Shown one piece after another: positions 55,396-64,000 of a stretch of 64,000 nucleotides of DNA. A program made the translations under genes and the position numbers. The notes under the pieces are model-generated. The model was not told the origin of the DNA, searched no databases, and worked only from the letters and a program-made list of their open reading frames with translations. Every line of letters begins with the position of its first letter. Position 1 is the stretch's first letter. Origin of the DNA: Sphingomonas sp. Leaf33 (lineage in GTDB: Bacteria; Pseudomonadota; Alphaproteobacteria; Sphingomonadales; Sphingomonadaceae); the NCBI RefSeq assembly GCF_001421785.1, contig NZ_LMLB01000001.1:656101-720100 (forward strand). Reading direction: 5' to 3'.

Positions 55396-56289
55396 TCAGA
55401 CGCCGAGGCGATCAAGCGCCGCATGGACCGCGGCAACGGCGGGGTAGGGTGCCCTCATGAGCGGCAGCGGTGGGTCACCGACGGACAGCGAGAATCGGTC
55501 TGCTATCGCGTACATGAGACGCAGGCTACCATAGGCCTTGAACAGCGCCCACAGCGGAGCGAATGCCGCGTCCATCGCTTCGGCTTCGTCCCCGCGTCCC
55601 GCCTGAGCTGCTCGCGTCAGGCGGAGGGCCGGTTCGGGCAGCAGGCCGGCAACGACGCTGTACCAGGCTGCGCCCCTGGCCAGTAGCGACGCGGTCGCGC
55701 CCCAATCACCGCTGTAGCCGATCGCAAACGTCTCCGGCGTCATCGCCCGCAGTCTGGCCAGTTCGGCGACATAGTCCGCGTCCGCCGGCAGCGGCATCTT
55801 GATGGCGGCTATGCCCGGCACCGCCGCCAGCTCGGCGATCAGCGCATCGGAGAAGGTGAAGCCGGTCGTGCCGGGATTGTTGTAAACGCAAAGCGGCAGT
55901 GCCGTCGCTCCGGCAACGGCGCGGTAGTGGGCCGCCGCCTCGTGATGTTTCGCCGGCAAGTAGGATATGGGTGCGAGCAATAACCCGCTTGCCCCGTTGC
56001 GCTCGGCATTGCGGGCCAGTTCAACTGCCCAGCTTGTCCGCAGCGCTCCAACGCCAACGATGACAGGCACACGTCCGGCTGCGGCCTCGATGCCGGCTGC
56101 GACCGCACGGACGCGCTCGGCGCGATCGAGATATGCGTAACCACCCGTGCTGCCGAGCAGGCCGATCGTATCGACACCGGCGGTCGCGAGACGATCGACC
56201 AATATCCCCAGCGTGTTGGTATCGACGACGCCATTGGCATCGGCGGGTGTGAGCGGAAAGGCCGAAAGGCCGGTAAACAGGGGGGACAT
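55396..56289 (-). CDS. Dihydrodipicolinate synthase/N-acetylneuraminate lyase family protein
   Basis: A 297-residue (beta/alpha)8 aldolase-type enzyme. GLLGSTGGYAYLDRAERVRA, LCVYNNPGTTGFTFSD (catalytic Tyr) and AAIKMPLPADADYV (Schiff-base Lys) are the family marks. It is probably not the housekeeping dapA, since the usual GTTGE motif reads GSTGG here and the C-terminus differs. It may act in the catabolism of a keto-sugar or amino acid. The start ATG 56289 is clear. Its upstream region has been approached by the IS element at 56375. Confidence 0.82.
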   Translation of the reverse strand: MSPLFTGLSAFPLTPADANGVVDTNTLGILVDRLATAGVDTIGLLGSTGGYAYLDRAERVRAVAAGIEAAAGRVPVIVGVGALRTSWAVELARNAERNGASGLLLAPISYLPAKHHEAAAHYRAVAGATALPLCVYNNPGTTGFTFSDALIAELAAVPGIAAIKMPLPADADYVAELARLRAMTPETFAIGYSGDWGATASLLARGAAWYSVVAGLLPEPALRLTRAAQAGRGDEAEAMDAAFAPLWALFKAYGSLRLMYAIADRFSLSVGDPPLPLMRAPYPAVAAVHAALDRLGV

Positions 56290-56374
56290 GGACGAGCCTT
56301 CAGTAACGAACGATGCGGTTCAGGTTCGTGCATACAATGACCAGCACCATCTTTGTTATTCCCGTTTCACCATC

Positions 56375-56394
56375 CAGACCGTGCGGAAACTCTG
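56375..56394 (+). repeat. IS left inverted repeat
   Basis: Twenty bases complementary to 58003-58022 with two mismatches, followed inward by the transposase 3' side. Confidence 0.7.
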
Positions 56395-56531
56395 CGGCAC
56401 GTTGCGGACCTGACGTTCTTTTCGACGAGGTGGGTTGGGGAGACGCTTGATCCGGGTTTTTGGCTGTGCGGGCGGCATATTGGCGCGATGGGGAGCATGC
56501 CTAGTTGTATCGACGCCCTTGGCGGCGCGGA

Positions 56532-57960
56532 TCAGGCTGTCACTGCCCGGATCAGTCCCGGGATCCCAACGAGGGTGATGGCTCGCCTCAGATTGTAGGC
56601 GAGCGCCGTCAGGCTGAACTCGCCGCGGACCTTCTCCAGCACGCGCATGAGAAAAGCGCCCTGGTTCATCCATTGTTTGATCGAGCCGAACGGATGCTCG
56701 ACCGTTTCCCGGCGGATGTTGAGGATACCGGGTCGGGCGGCGAGCCGCTTCGCCATGCGCTCGAGCACCGCCTCGTTCTCCCAGCGGTTGATGCGGCGCC
56801 AGCGGCTTCCGGTACAGCGCGCCCTGATGGTGCAGGCGGCACAGGCCGCGGGGCTGGAATACTGGATCGACACATGGCCATTCGTGACCGAGCGGTAGCG
56901 GGTGTCGAGAAGCCGGCCGCCGGGGCAGCGGTAGGCGTCGGCTTCCGGGTCGTAAGCGAAGCGCTCCTTGGGAAAGCGGCCGTTGGCGACCGCGCTGCCC
57001 CGCTCGGGCCTGGCGACATAGGGCGTGATGCCGTTCGCCTCGCAGGCCTCGATGTCCTCACCCTTGTAATAGCCCATGTCTGCCACGGCATCGATGCGCT
57101 CGAGATCAAGCGCCACCTTGGCCGCGCCGGCGGTGGAGGCGAGCAGACCCATGTCGGTCGCGGCATTGGTGACGTGTTGCTCGACGATCAGCTTGTGCTT
57201 CGCATCGACCGCCACCTGCGCGTTGTAGCCGACCGTGGTCTTCTGACCCGTCACCATCGCACGCGCATCGGGGTCGGTCAGCGAGATCTGGCTCTCGCCG
57301 CTGGCGTTCAGTTGCTCCAGCATCGCCGCCTGCGCCTGCCGCCGTTCGCGCACGTGAGCGATCTTCGCGGCTAGCGCCTCGCTGCGCCCGGGCCCATGGC
57401 CATCCTCGCCGCGGTCGATGGCGTCCAGCTCGGCCAGATACCCCTCGAGCCGCTCGTCGGCCGCGGCAATGTACCTGGCCAGCTTGGCGCGAGAGAAGTT
57501 GCGTCCCGGATTGTTCGCCGCCTTCAGCCGGGTGCCGTCGGCCGCCAGCAGCTCGCGACCGAACAGGTCGAGCTTGCGGCACAGGACGACGAAGGCGCGG
57601 AACACCGCCTTGAACGCACCCCGGTTGTCACGACGGAAGTCGGCGATGGTCTTGTAGTCCGGCCGCAGCCCGCGCAGCAGCCAGATCAATTCAAGGTTGC
57701 GCGTCGCCTCGGCTTCCAGACGCCGGCTCGACCGCACCCGGTTGAGATAGCCGTACAGGTACAGTTTGAGCATGTCGGCCGGGTCATATCCCGGTCGTCC
57801 CGTCGCCTTCGGCCGTGTACGATGGAAGCCGGCCTCGCCCAGATCGAGGTCATCGACGAATGCGTCGATACCGAACCGGGCTGTCCGCCGCCACATAGTC
57901 CTCGACCGATGCCGGCAACAGCAGCGACTGGTCGCGCGCATGACCCTCGATGTACGCCAT
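56532..57960 (-). pseudogene. IS1182-family transposase, frameshifted near its start
   Basis: The family start MAYIEGHARDQSLLLPAS is readable from ATG 57960, but after DSPVR near 57871 the frame is lost. The following IDAFVDDLDLGEAGFHRTRP and the rest of the protein lie in the next frame and stay open to 56532. The family normally has a Phe between R and I; only one base (57870) remains there, so two bases appear missing. The body is intact: AADGTRLKAANNPGRNFSRA, a DDE-type catalytic core with ADMGYYKGEDIEACEANG, and a C-terminal HPFGSIKQWM. It is inactive unless recoded or a sequencing error. Confidence 0.75.
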
Positions 57961-58002
57961 CGGCACAGCATACGCCTGTCCGCGAGCCTATGGAATCAAT
58001 CA

Positions 58003-58022
58003 CCGAGTTTCCGCACAGTCTG
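58003..58022 (-). repeat. IS right inverted repeat
   Basis: Twenty bases matching the left terminus in inverted orientation, immediately followed by CCATC, which repeats the left flank. Confidence 0.7.
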
Positions 58023-58379
58023 CCATCGCTTTCGGGACAGGCCTGTGCTGGCAGACAAGAAGGAGAATTTTCGGCATCGCCCTTCCCTTGGTCCTGAATG
58101 AATGACCGAAGTTGGGAAACAGGCGGACTGCCTTGATCGACCGTAGGTGGGTCAGCAGCGCTGGAGGTAGTGGCTCGGCCAACGAGCGGCACCAACGGAA
58201 ATAAGCATTCCGGATCGCTGCAGGAAGGCAGCCTGTGCGCCATGGTCGAAATGCCTGCCGGCCCATTTTGGCGGTGTTGCACCTTTGCTTCAGGCTTAGG
58301 TGCGGACGAAGACCGCGGGGGCTATGGCTCGGATAATATCGGACCTGATTGGGACCAGGCCGCGCGCACGATCGAGGCG
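58023..58379. other. Intergenic stretch right of the IS
   Basis: About 360 bases without a supported gene. It contains degenerate repeat-like sequence (TGCCTGCCGGCCCATTTTGG near 58252) of the dispersed intergenic type. Confidence 0.35.
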
Positions 58380-59609
58380 TCAGCCGGGATCGCCGAGCCG
58401 GGTCAAAATTTCCTGTAGCGCCTTCTGCATGCGTGAGGCGAAGGCGATGCTATCCTCCTGCATGCTGCAATGGGCGTCAATTGACCGCCACTTCCGTCCC
58501 ACGCTCATAGACACCAGCGCACGTTGCCTTTCGACGAGGCTGCGCTCCCTTGCGTCATATTGGCTGCGGAGGGCGCGGACGTCGATGTCGGGAGTGGCGG
58601 AGAAGGATTCTCGCAGGTCACGTTCCATCTGTCGATTGTCGCTCGCGACTATGTCGGCGAAAAATCCCTCGATCGCGCCGTCGGCCTGCTGCGTCGCGAG
58701 GGCGTCATCGAGTTCAGTGATAGCGCGCAGAAAGTCGAGGCGTCTACCCTCGGCGATCTTCAGCGTGGAGGCGTCGGCGTTCAGGATGAGGAGTAGCATG
58801 CCGAAGTAGGTGGTCTGCCGCTCAAGGCCGGCTTCCGGGAACATGTTGACGAGGCGTTCTGCCCGGGGGAGCGCAGCCTTCGCGTAGCGCTGGAACGTCT
58901 CAGTTTGCGGGGAGGACGGCGTGGGAGCGTAGTCCCCGTCCAAGGCGGTCATGGCTTCTACGTTGCGAGGGGCAAGCGCGCGTTGGAAGATGACGCTTGT
59001 GATGTCGACCAGGCCTTCGATCTTTTCGATGGTGGCGGGTGTCGTCCGCTCGATAGACACAGCCGCGAACTCCTCAGCACCGGCCATGACGAACGCCTGT
59101 GCGACGTAGGCCGAGCAGAACGTGCCATCGTCGCCTGCCGTCGCCTTGCCCGTTCCAGCCGGAAGGACACTCTGCCTCGCCTGACGTAATGAATATTCGC
59201 GTCCTACGCCCATCTGGGCGTGAGACGCCGCCCTTCTTGCGACGGTCTCGTCCGGATGGCGGAACGCCCTGACGTTCTCGATTGCGTGAACGAAGCAGTT
59301 GGCCAGCGAGAGTGAGCTCACGCCTTCGCTGCCGGCTTCGGCGAACGTCGGCGGGCTTGTGCAGATCAGCACGTGGCTGAAGCGGCTTCCGGCAGCCTCG
59401 CGCACGCGTCGTGATATTTCGAGCGAGCGTTCGTCCTGCGACTCCATGGTAGAGGTCAGGATGATATCACCGGGACGCAGCAGCGACACGTCGGGGAGGA
59501 ACACCATGCTCCCTTCGTAGCGGGGGTTCTTGTCACCCATCGTAGACTCCCTTCTGCCGCGTCCCATCGGGTCGACGTGGGCTGGCAACGCATTCATGGC
59601 TTGATCCAT
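58380..59609 (-). CDS. YiiX/YebB-like NlpC/P60-superfamily peptidase-type protein
   Basis: A 409-residue protein. Residues ~40-180 match the permuted papain-fold YiiX-like domain: LLRPGDIILTSTMESQDERS, SRFSHVLICTSPPTFAEAGS with the His and DGTFCSAYVAQAFVMAGA with the Cys. This fold includes amidases and transferases acting on cell-wall or other substrates. The C-terminal ~200 residues are helical and unknown (DIDVRALRSQYDARERSLVE). It stands alone. There is no signal peptide, so it probably acts in the cytoplasm. Confidence 0.7.
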   Translation of the reverse strand: MDQAMNALPAHVDPMGRGRRESTMGDKNPRYEGSMVFLPDVSLLRPGDIILTSTMESQDERSLEISRRVREAAGSRFSHVLICTSPPTFAEAGSEGVSSLSLANCFVHAIENVRAFRHPDETVARRAASHAQMGVGREYSLRQARQSVLPAGTGKATAGDDGTFCSAYVAQAFVMAGAEEFAAVSIERTTPATIEKIEGLVDITSVIFQRALAPRNVEAMTALDGDYAPTPSSPQTETFQRYAKAALPRAERLVNMFPEAGLERQTTYFGMLLLILNADASTLKIAEGRRLDFLRAITELDDALATQQADGAIEGFFADIVASDNRQMERDLRESFSATPDIDVRALRSQYDARERSLVERQRALVSMSVGRKWRSIDAHCSMQEDSIAFASRMQKALQEILTRLGDPG

Positions 59610-59835
59610 GATGGCTCCGCAATGGGATCGTGTCGGTGGTGTCGCACCCCTAAAGGGGCGTCCGCCTGTGAGTCGCCCGGCCCGCGTTTCGCTTTCCGCT
59701 CGTCCCCGCCCGTTCGTGAGCTAAGTTGGCTATCCGCCATCCAAACCTAAGCGAGAAGATGAATGAGCGGCAGAATGTGGAAGATCTCAAACCGTGCCTA
59801 AATGGCGGATTGTGGGTCGTCTCCGCCTCGCCTCC

Positions 59836-60666
59836 TTACAGCATAGCCAGCGGCTCGGATGTGCGAGGTGGTGCGAACAGGGAATCGAGCTGCTTGAGGT
59901 CGGCGTCGGAAAGGTCGACGTCCAACGCCGCGCGGTTCTCGCGGACATGGTCCACTGATCCGGCCTTGGGAATGGGGATGACGCCCTCCCTCGAAAGGAG
60001 CCAAGCGAGCGCAAGCTGTGTAGGCGTAGCGTTACGTTTCGCAGCGAGTTCAGCGAGACCGGGGTGGGAAACCAGTCGGCCCTGTTCGACGGGGCTATAG
60101 GCCATGATCGGCATGCGGCGTCGCGCCAGCCAAGGGATCAGGTCATATTCGGGACCGCGCCGCGTCAGATTATAGAGGATCTGGTCGGTCTGGCAGCTAT
60201 CGCCACCGCTGGCGATCAGTTCCTCCATATCGGCAATGTCGAGATTGCTGACGCCCCAGCGCAGGATCTTGCCTGCCGCGACGAGCCGCTCCATCGCCTC
60301 GACCGTGTCGGCCAGCGGCACATTGCCGCGCCAGTGCAGCAGGTAGAGGTCGAGCCGATCGGTGCCGAGCCGTTCGAGGCTCGCCTCGCACGCGCGGGGC
60401 AGCCGGTCGCGTGAAGCGTTCTGCGGATAGGCCTTGCTGACAAGGAACACATCGTCGCGCGCACCCGCGATGGCTTCGCCGACGAGGCGTTCGGACTCGC
60501 CGTCGGCATACATCTCGGCGGTGTCGATCAGCGTGAGGCCGAGTGATAGCCCCTCGCGCAACGAAGCGATCTCCTGCGACCGCCGGCCATCATCCTCCGC
60601 CATCATCCAAGTGCCTTGGCCGAGCGCAGGGACGGTTGTGCCGTCGGGAAAGCGAATTGTCTTCAT
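59836..60666 (-). CDS. Aldo/keto reductase
   Basis: A 276-residue AKR: TLIDTAEMYADGESERLVGE carries Asp and Tyr, FLVSKAYPQNASRDR the Lys and LDLYLLHWRGNVPLADTVE the His. GVIPIPKAGSVDHV binds the cofactor. It is shorter than the AKR at 32698 and of a different subgroup (YeaE-like, methylglyoxal-reductase type). ATG 60666 begins the family start MKTIRFPDGTTVPALGQGTW. Confidence 0.9.
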   Translation of the reverse strand: MKTIRFPDGTTVPALGQGTWMMAEDDGRRSQEIASLREGLSLGLTLIDTAEMYADGESERLVGEAIAGARDDVFLVSKAYPQNASRDRLPRACEASLERLGTDRLDLYLLHWRGNVPLADTVEAMERLVAAGKILRWGVSNLDIADMEELIASGGDSCQTDQILYNLTRRGPEYDLIPWLARRRMPIMAYSPVEQGRLVSHPGLAELAAKRNATPTQLALAWLLSREGVIPIPKAGSVDHVRENRAALDVDLSDADLKQLDSLFAPPRTSEPLAML

Positions 60667-60985
60667 GCGGCAAGGAACGCCTGACGTCGTCGATCGGATC
60701 ACCTCGCGGGGCTGGCCGGAACGCTTAATCGGGCGTTTTCGAATGCGTCAGCTGACTCCCAGCCTGCACGCCGCCGATTGTGCGTCCCCGGGCGAATCAG
60801 AGCACCGCAACAGGTGTGAAAACACCGTTTGCGGACTGTGCCAATTCACTGTAGCAACGGGCTGTGCAGACGGTTTCTGCATGTCAGTAAAATCAAGCAC
60901 TTAACTGTGCCTTGTCTGGGGTAGAATCCTGCCGCCCCAGCCAGATCTGATATTCCGTCTATCTGCAGTTACCTATTGCAAAAAT

Positions 60986-61450
60986 TTGCTTTGGTTGTTG
61001 GGCATGTTCGTTTGGCCGCAAGGTATGCCTTACGCAGCCGTTTGCCTTTTGCCGTCATGCAAGAGTAATGTGCATGTAGCGGGCGATGGGGCTGCCGAGA
61101 GATGCTCAGGGCGGCGGCTGTATGATCCCACCGAGACGGCTTTGCGTAGTGACATCGTCACACCCGCCAGATTCAGCCGTCATCCGGCAGAGGTGTTCGG
61201 GGCGGAAGCCTATCTGGCGGATGCGCGCGCGGCAGGACAGATGGGTCGGGTCGTGGCGCTGATCGCGATCGACCGCGTGGGGGCTATCAATTCCTGCAAG
61301 GTTTTCGTGTCGTCCAGTTCCGCACCCCTCGACAAGACGACATGCCAGATTGCGACGCGGAAGCTTCGCATGAAACCGGCCAAGGATGCGGCCGGCGCCG
61401 CAATCCCGTCGCAGCAATGGTTTGCAGTGAACAGACTGCTGGAATTCTAG
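60986..61450 (+). CDS. TonB-like C-terminal domain protein
   Basis: Up to 154 residues. The last 70, GRVVALIAIDRVGAINSCKV then SSSSAPLDKTTCQIATRKLR and MKPAKDAAGAAIP, match the TonB C-terminal domain (pattern of C-x(n)-SSxS..LD..TC). The N-terminal part is weak and the start is uncertain: ATG 60986 gives a Trp-rich leader, and later GTG starts are possible. It lacks the Pro-rich spacer of full TonB, so it may be a stand-alone energy-transducer-like protein. It is convergent with the next gene by four bases. Confidence 0.6.
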   Translation: MLWLLGMFVWPQGMPYAAVCLLPSCKSNVHVAGDGAAERCSGRRLYDPTETALRSDIVTPARFSRHPAEVFGAEAYLADARAAGQMGRVVALIAIDRVGAINSCKVFVSSSSAPLDKTTCQIATRKLRMKPAKDAAGAAIPSQQWFAVNRLLEF

Positions 61451-61941
61451 GCCGTGCGCTGCCCCACGAACGGCAGGATCGTCTCGTACCGCGCGAGGTC
61501 CGGCGCGCCCGGAACGATGCGGTTGCGGCGGAGCAGGAAGGCGTGGCGGACGATTTCGGCCTGTTGCTCCAGGCCGTAGCGCTTGAGCGGCCAGCCGGGC
61601 TTGATGCTGTAGGAATAGCGGCAGAAGGGGTGGCGCGCGAGCGGCAGGTAGATGCCGCGCTGGTGCTGCCAGACGTGCGTCATCTCGTGGATGAACAGCC
61701 CCTGCAGGTCGGCGGACGCGGCGGCGAAGTCGTCGCGGTAGAGCGTGCCCCCGGGGTGGAAATGGATGCAGCCGCTGGGCGCGATGACGGTGTCGCGGGG
61801 CTGGAAGAACGCCCACTTTCGCAAGGAGATCGACGCCGCGGCGTAATCGATCGCGTCGCCGAAGACGGAGGCGGCCAGCGCGGTTTCGCCGGGGGTGAGC
61901 GGGCGGCTGGCGCCATGGCCATGCGGCAGGGGGACGGTCAT
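61447..61941 (-). CDS. vgr-related HEMTH-motif metalloprotein
   Basis: A 164-residue protein of the small sphingomonad family often labelled 'vgr related protein'. The zinc-protease-like LFIHEMTHVWQHQRGIYLPL (HExxH) is central. CIHFHPGGTLYRDDFAAASA and RYSYSIKPGWPLKRYGLEQQ flank it. There is no signal peptide. Proteolysis is not established for the family. The ATG 61941 start is unambiguous. Confidence 0.75.
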   Translation of the reverse strand: MTVPLPHGHGASRPLTPGETALAASVFGDAIDYAAASISLRKWAFFQPRDTVIAPSGCIHFHPGGTLYRDDFAAASADLQGLFIHEMTHVWQHQRGIYLPLARHPFCRYSYSIKPGWPLKRYGLEQQAEIVRHAFLLRRNRIVPGAPDLARYETILPFVGQRTA

Positions 61942-62092
61942 CCACCCGGTCTAGCGCGAAATCGGCGTGAACGCGCCATAGCGTTGAGACGCAAGGTCCG
62001 GCCGATCGCACCGTTTCGGTCGCAATCCCTGTCGTCCGAGGGTTAAATTTCGCATGCGAGAAGCGGAACATCGACGCAGTTCTTGGGGGAGA

Positions 62093-63043
62093 ATGACGAT
62101 GCGCGGGAGGCGTCTGATCGGCAGTTGTGCCGTTCTTCTGGCGGTAGGAGCGTGCAGCAATGACGCCCGGCCGCAATTCATCTCCGACACCGGCATAACT
62201 CGCGAGGTCGATGCGGCCGACGGAACCAGTCCCTACAGCGACGGTCTGTTGTACCAGTTCAAGCTTGCGGCGCTGGAAGCACGACCATTCACGACAGGCA
62301 CGCCGCCGACGCTGAAGTAGAACGATCCGGTGAAACAGCGTGCCTTCATGGACGCGGGGTTCGCGCTGATCCAGGCGCGCTGCAATCGATATATCCTGGC
62401 CAAGGCGGACAACCAGCGGCGGGTCAACGTGTGGCGCGACACGTTCGCACCGATCACCGCGTTGCTGACCGGTGCCGTCGCGCTGATCGGTTCGGGAGAC
62501 GACACGAGCAACGACGCGCTGACCGCGTTGTCCCTGGGGACGAGCGCCGCGTCGGCGGGCTTCCGCATCTACGAACAACGCTATCTCTTCGGGGCGGAAA
62601 ACGTGAATTCCGTCCGCCTGCTGATCCTGACCGCGCTGGCGGACAACGCAAGCAAGGCGTCGAAGACCGATGACGCCAAGCTCACCTATTCGCAAAGCGT
62701 GACGCATCTCATCAACAATCAGGCGATCTGTTCGCCCGGCCACATCCTGCAATTGGTGAGCGAGGCGATCGAGGCAGGCAAGGTGGTTTCGATCAAGTCG
62801 GATACCGGCACGTCGCCGGCGACCGCGCCTGCCACGCTGACACCGGCTGACAAGGCCCAGGCCGAACTGGCGGAGGTCAGGGGAATCCTGCTGCAACTGA
62901 AGCAGAACAATCTGGTGACCGACGCGCAGATCGCGGCCGCGAAGGCCAAGGTCGTGCCGCCGCCAGCCCTGGTCCCCGCGCCGCCCGCCGCCACGCCGTC
63001 GCGCAGCCTGGAGATTGTGACGACCAGGGTCGTCAACGACTAA
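62093..63043 (+). pseudogene. Lipoprotein gene interrupted by an in-frame TAG
   Basis: ATG 62093 or 62099 starts a lipoprotein signal (GSCAVLLAVGAC lipobox) and reads to TAG 62318-62320. The same frame continues without a break: NDPVKQRAFMDAGFALIQAR, ITALLTGAVALIGSGDDTSN and onward to TAA 63043. There is no new ribosome-binding site or good start until ATG 62345. The two halves look like one 316-codon gene with a codon, probably Gln, changed to amber. The C-terminal part (ADKAQAELAEVRGILLQLKQ) is helical with a Pro-rich stretch. No function is recognised. Confidence 0.6.
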
Positions 63044-63130
63044 CGGGACCCTGCGGTCGCCGATTTACGATGCTGGATGGCGACCGATGAGAGGCTGGCG
63101 TCGATCGGGCGCCGCGATATAGCGAAGCAC

Positions 63131-63895
63131 ATGACACGCCCCGTCCTGCGCCTCGCCCTGTCGCTGTTCGTCGCGATCGTTTCGATCGGTGCTGCCCCGC
63201 CGCCCCCGCAAGGGCCGATGGTGCTGGCCGCCGCCAGCCTTCAGGAATCGATGAGCGCCGCGGCCGATCGCTGGGCGCGGATGGGGCATCCGCGGCCGGT
63301 GATTTCGTTCGCGGCGTCCTCGGCCCTCGCACGGCAGGCGATGGCGGGGGCGCCGGCCGACCTGTTCGTGTCGGCGGATGAGGACTGGATGGATGCGCTG
63401 GCGGCGAAGGGCCTGTTGCGTGTCGGCACGCGGGCCGATTTCCTGGGTAACCGGCTGGTGCTGGTCGCGCGGATCCCACGAGCCGTGCGGCTCGGGCGCG
63501 GGGGTAATCTCGCTCGTGTACTGGGGCAGGGGCGGCTGGCGATGGCCGATCCGGCGTCGGTGCCGGCGGGAAAATACGGCCAGGCGGCGCTGGAGCGGCT
63601 GGGCGACTGGCCGGCGGTGAAGGACCGCGTGGCGCGGGCCGAGAATGTCCGCGCGGCGCTGGCGCTGGTCGAACGGGGGGCGGCGCCGCTGGGCGTGGTC
63701 TATGCGACCGACGCGCGCGCGGCGAAGGGCGTGCGCGTGGTTGCGGTGTTTCCGGCGGCGAGCCATCCGCCGATCCGCTATCCGCTGGCGGTGCTGAAGG
63801 GGGCGCGGCATCCGGATGCGTTGGCGTTCCGGGCGTTCCTGCTGTCGCGCGCCGGTCGGGCGGTGTTTGCGGGATATGGGTTTTCGGTGCGGTGA
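63131..63895 (+). CDS. modA: Molybdate ABC transporter substrate-binding protein
   Basis: A 254-residue periplasmic binding protein: signal peptide LRLALSLFVAIVSIGAAPPP, then the ModA hallmarks VLAAASLQESMSAAADRWAR, ISFAASSALARQAMAGAPAD and LFVSADEDWMDALAAKG, with ADPASVPAGKYGQAALERLG downstream. It binds molybdate or tungstate for ABC import, for molybdenum-cofactor enzymes. ATG 63131 is preferred over ATG 63077, since it begins the signal peptide. modB and modC would be expected just beyond the window. Confidence 0.9.
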   Translation: MTRPVLRLALSLFVAIVSIGAAPPPPQGPMVLAAASLQESMSAAADRWARMGHPRPVISFAASSALARQAMAGAPADLFVSADEDWMDALAAKGLLRVGTRADFLGNRLVLVARIPRAVRLGRGGNLARVLGQGRLAMADPASVPAGKYGQAALERLGDWPAVKDRVARAENVRAALALVERGAAPLGVVYATDARAAKGVRVVAVFPAASHPPIRYPLAVLKGARHPDALAFRAFLLSRAGRAVFAGYGFSVR

Positions 63896-64000
63896 GGCGG
63901 CTCAGATCCTCCGCGGCACGGGGAGGGGGACCAGCCGCAGGCTGGTGGAGGGGGGGCGCCGCGCGTACACCCCTTGCGGATAAAAAACCCCCCCCCCCCC
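63896..64000. other. GC-rich repeat-like tail and terminal homopolymer
   Basis: After modA come G-rich tracts with a small inverted pair (GACCAGCC ... GGCTGGTG), typical of intergenic repeat units in this group. The window ends in an A-run then ten C residues. The homopolymer could be real or mark a contig edge. Confidence 0.4.

Larger units (their letters stand above)
56375..58022 (-). mobile_element. IS1182-family insertion sequence
   Basis: A 1648-base element. Terminal inverted repeats are at 56375-56394 and 58003-58022 (20 bases, two mismatches; core GTGCGGAAACTC). The 5-base direct repeat CCATC at 56370-56374 and 58023-58027 is a likely target-site duplication. One transposase gene occupies the interior in minus orientation. 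Length suits the family. Insertion is between the DapA-like gene and the following intergenic stretch. Confidence 0.82.

Noticed and set aside
61106..62896. Minus-strand open frame of 596 codons
   Set aside because: It runs antisense through the TonB-like and lipoprotein genes and over a metalloprotein in another frame. It has Arg/Pro-rich runs and no domain.

Overview
The window is GC-rich DNA whose gene content and style (sphingomonad-type 'vgr-related' metalloprotein, many short-chain dehydrogenases, a S8 peptidase with a barrel-like C-terminus, dispersed intergenic repeats) suggest an alphaproteobacterium of the Sphingomonas group. This is inference from protein content; no rRNA or tRNA gene was seen.

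Layout. 0-6.7 kb is a decaying mobile-element segment: an HNH nuclease, a MobA/MobL-type relaxase split by a frameshift, two element-associated proteins of unknown role, a gene broken by frameshifts, and a tandem-HTH regulator followed in the same frame by a phage-type adenine methylase, with one amber codon between them. 6.9-11.6 kb holds a strongly structured intergenic RNA candidate, a secreted subtilisin-like protease and small secreted or membrane proteins. 12.5-20.6 kb is the highlight: one minus-strand operon with a very large nuclease-plus-STAND-type ATPase, a 62-codon overlapping small ORF, a reverse transcriptase (YVDD) and a family A DNA polymerase, with overlapping junctions. It looks like an antiphage defence system, and I do not recognise this exact combination. 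20.8-26.5 kb continues the island with two CxxC/HNH-like genes, a DUF5677-like gene and a DUF4238 + SEC-C gene.

27-36 kb is a string of redox modules, most read divergently from their own regulator (ArsR, HxlR, LysR). 36.8-39.4 kb is a coupled SRPBCC-alcohol dehydrogenase-SDR operon. 39.5-44.7 kb is a glycosyltransferase cluster headed by a sucrose-phosphate synthase/phosphatase fusion. 45.7-56.3 kb has a large-subunit catalase, a PHB-depolymerase-type esterase, two beta-lactamase-fold serine hydrolases, a GNAT acetyltransferase, a frameshifted alpha/beta hydrolase and a DapA-family enzyme. An IS1182-family element with clear terminal repeats and a 5-bp direct repeat, but a frameshifted transposase, lies at 56.4-58.0 kb. 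The end carries a YiiX-like peptidase, an aldo/keto reductase, a TonB-like protein, a lipoprotein gene split by a second in-frame amber, and modA.

At least six genes are broken by frameshifts or in-frame stops. This is either real decay of an accessory region or assembly error, and it matters for reading everything here.
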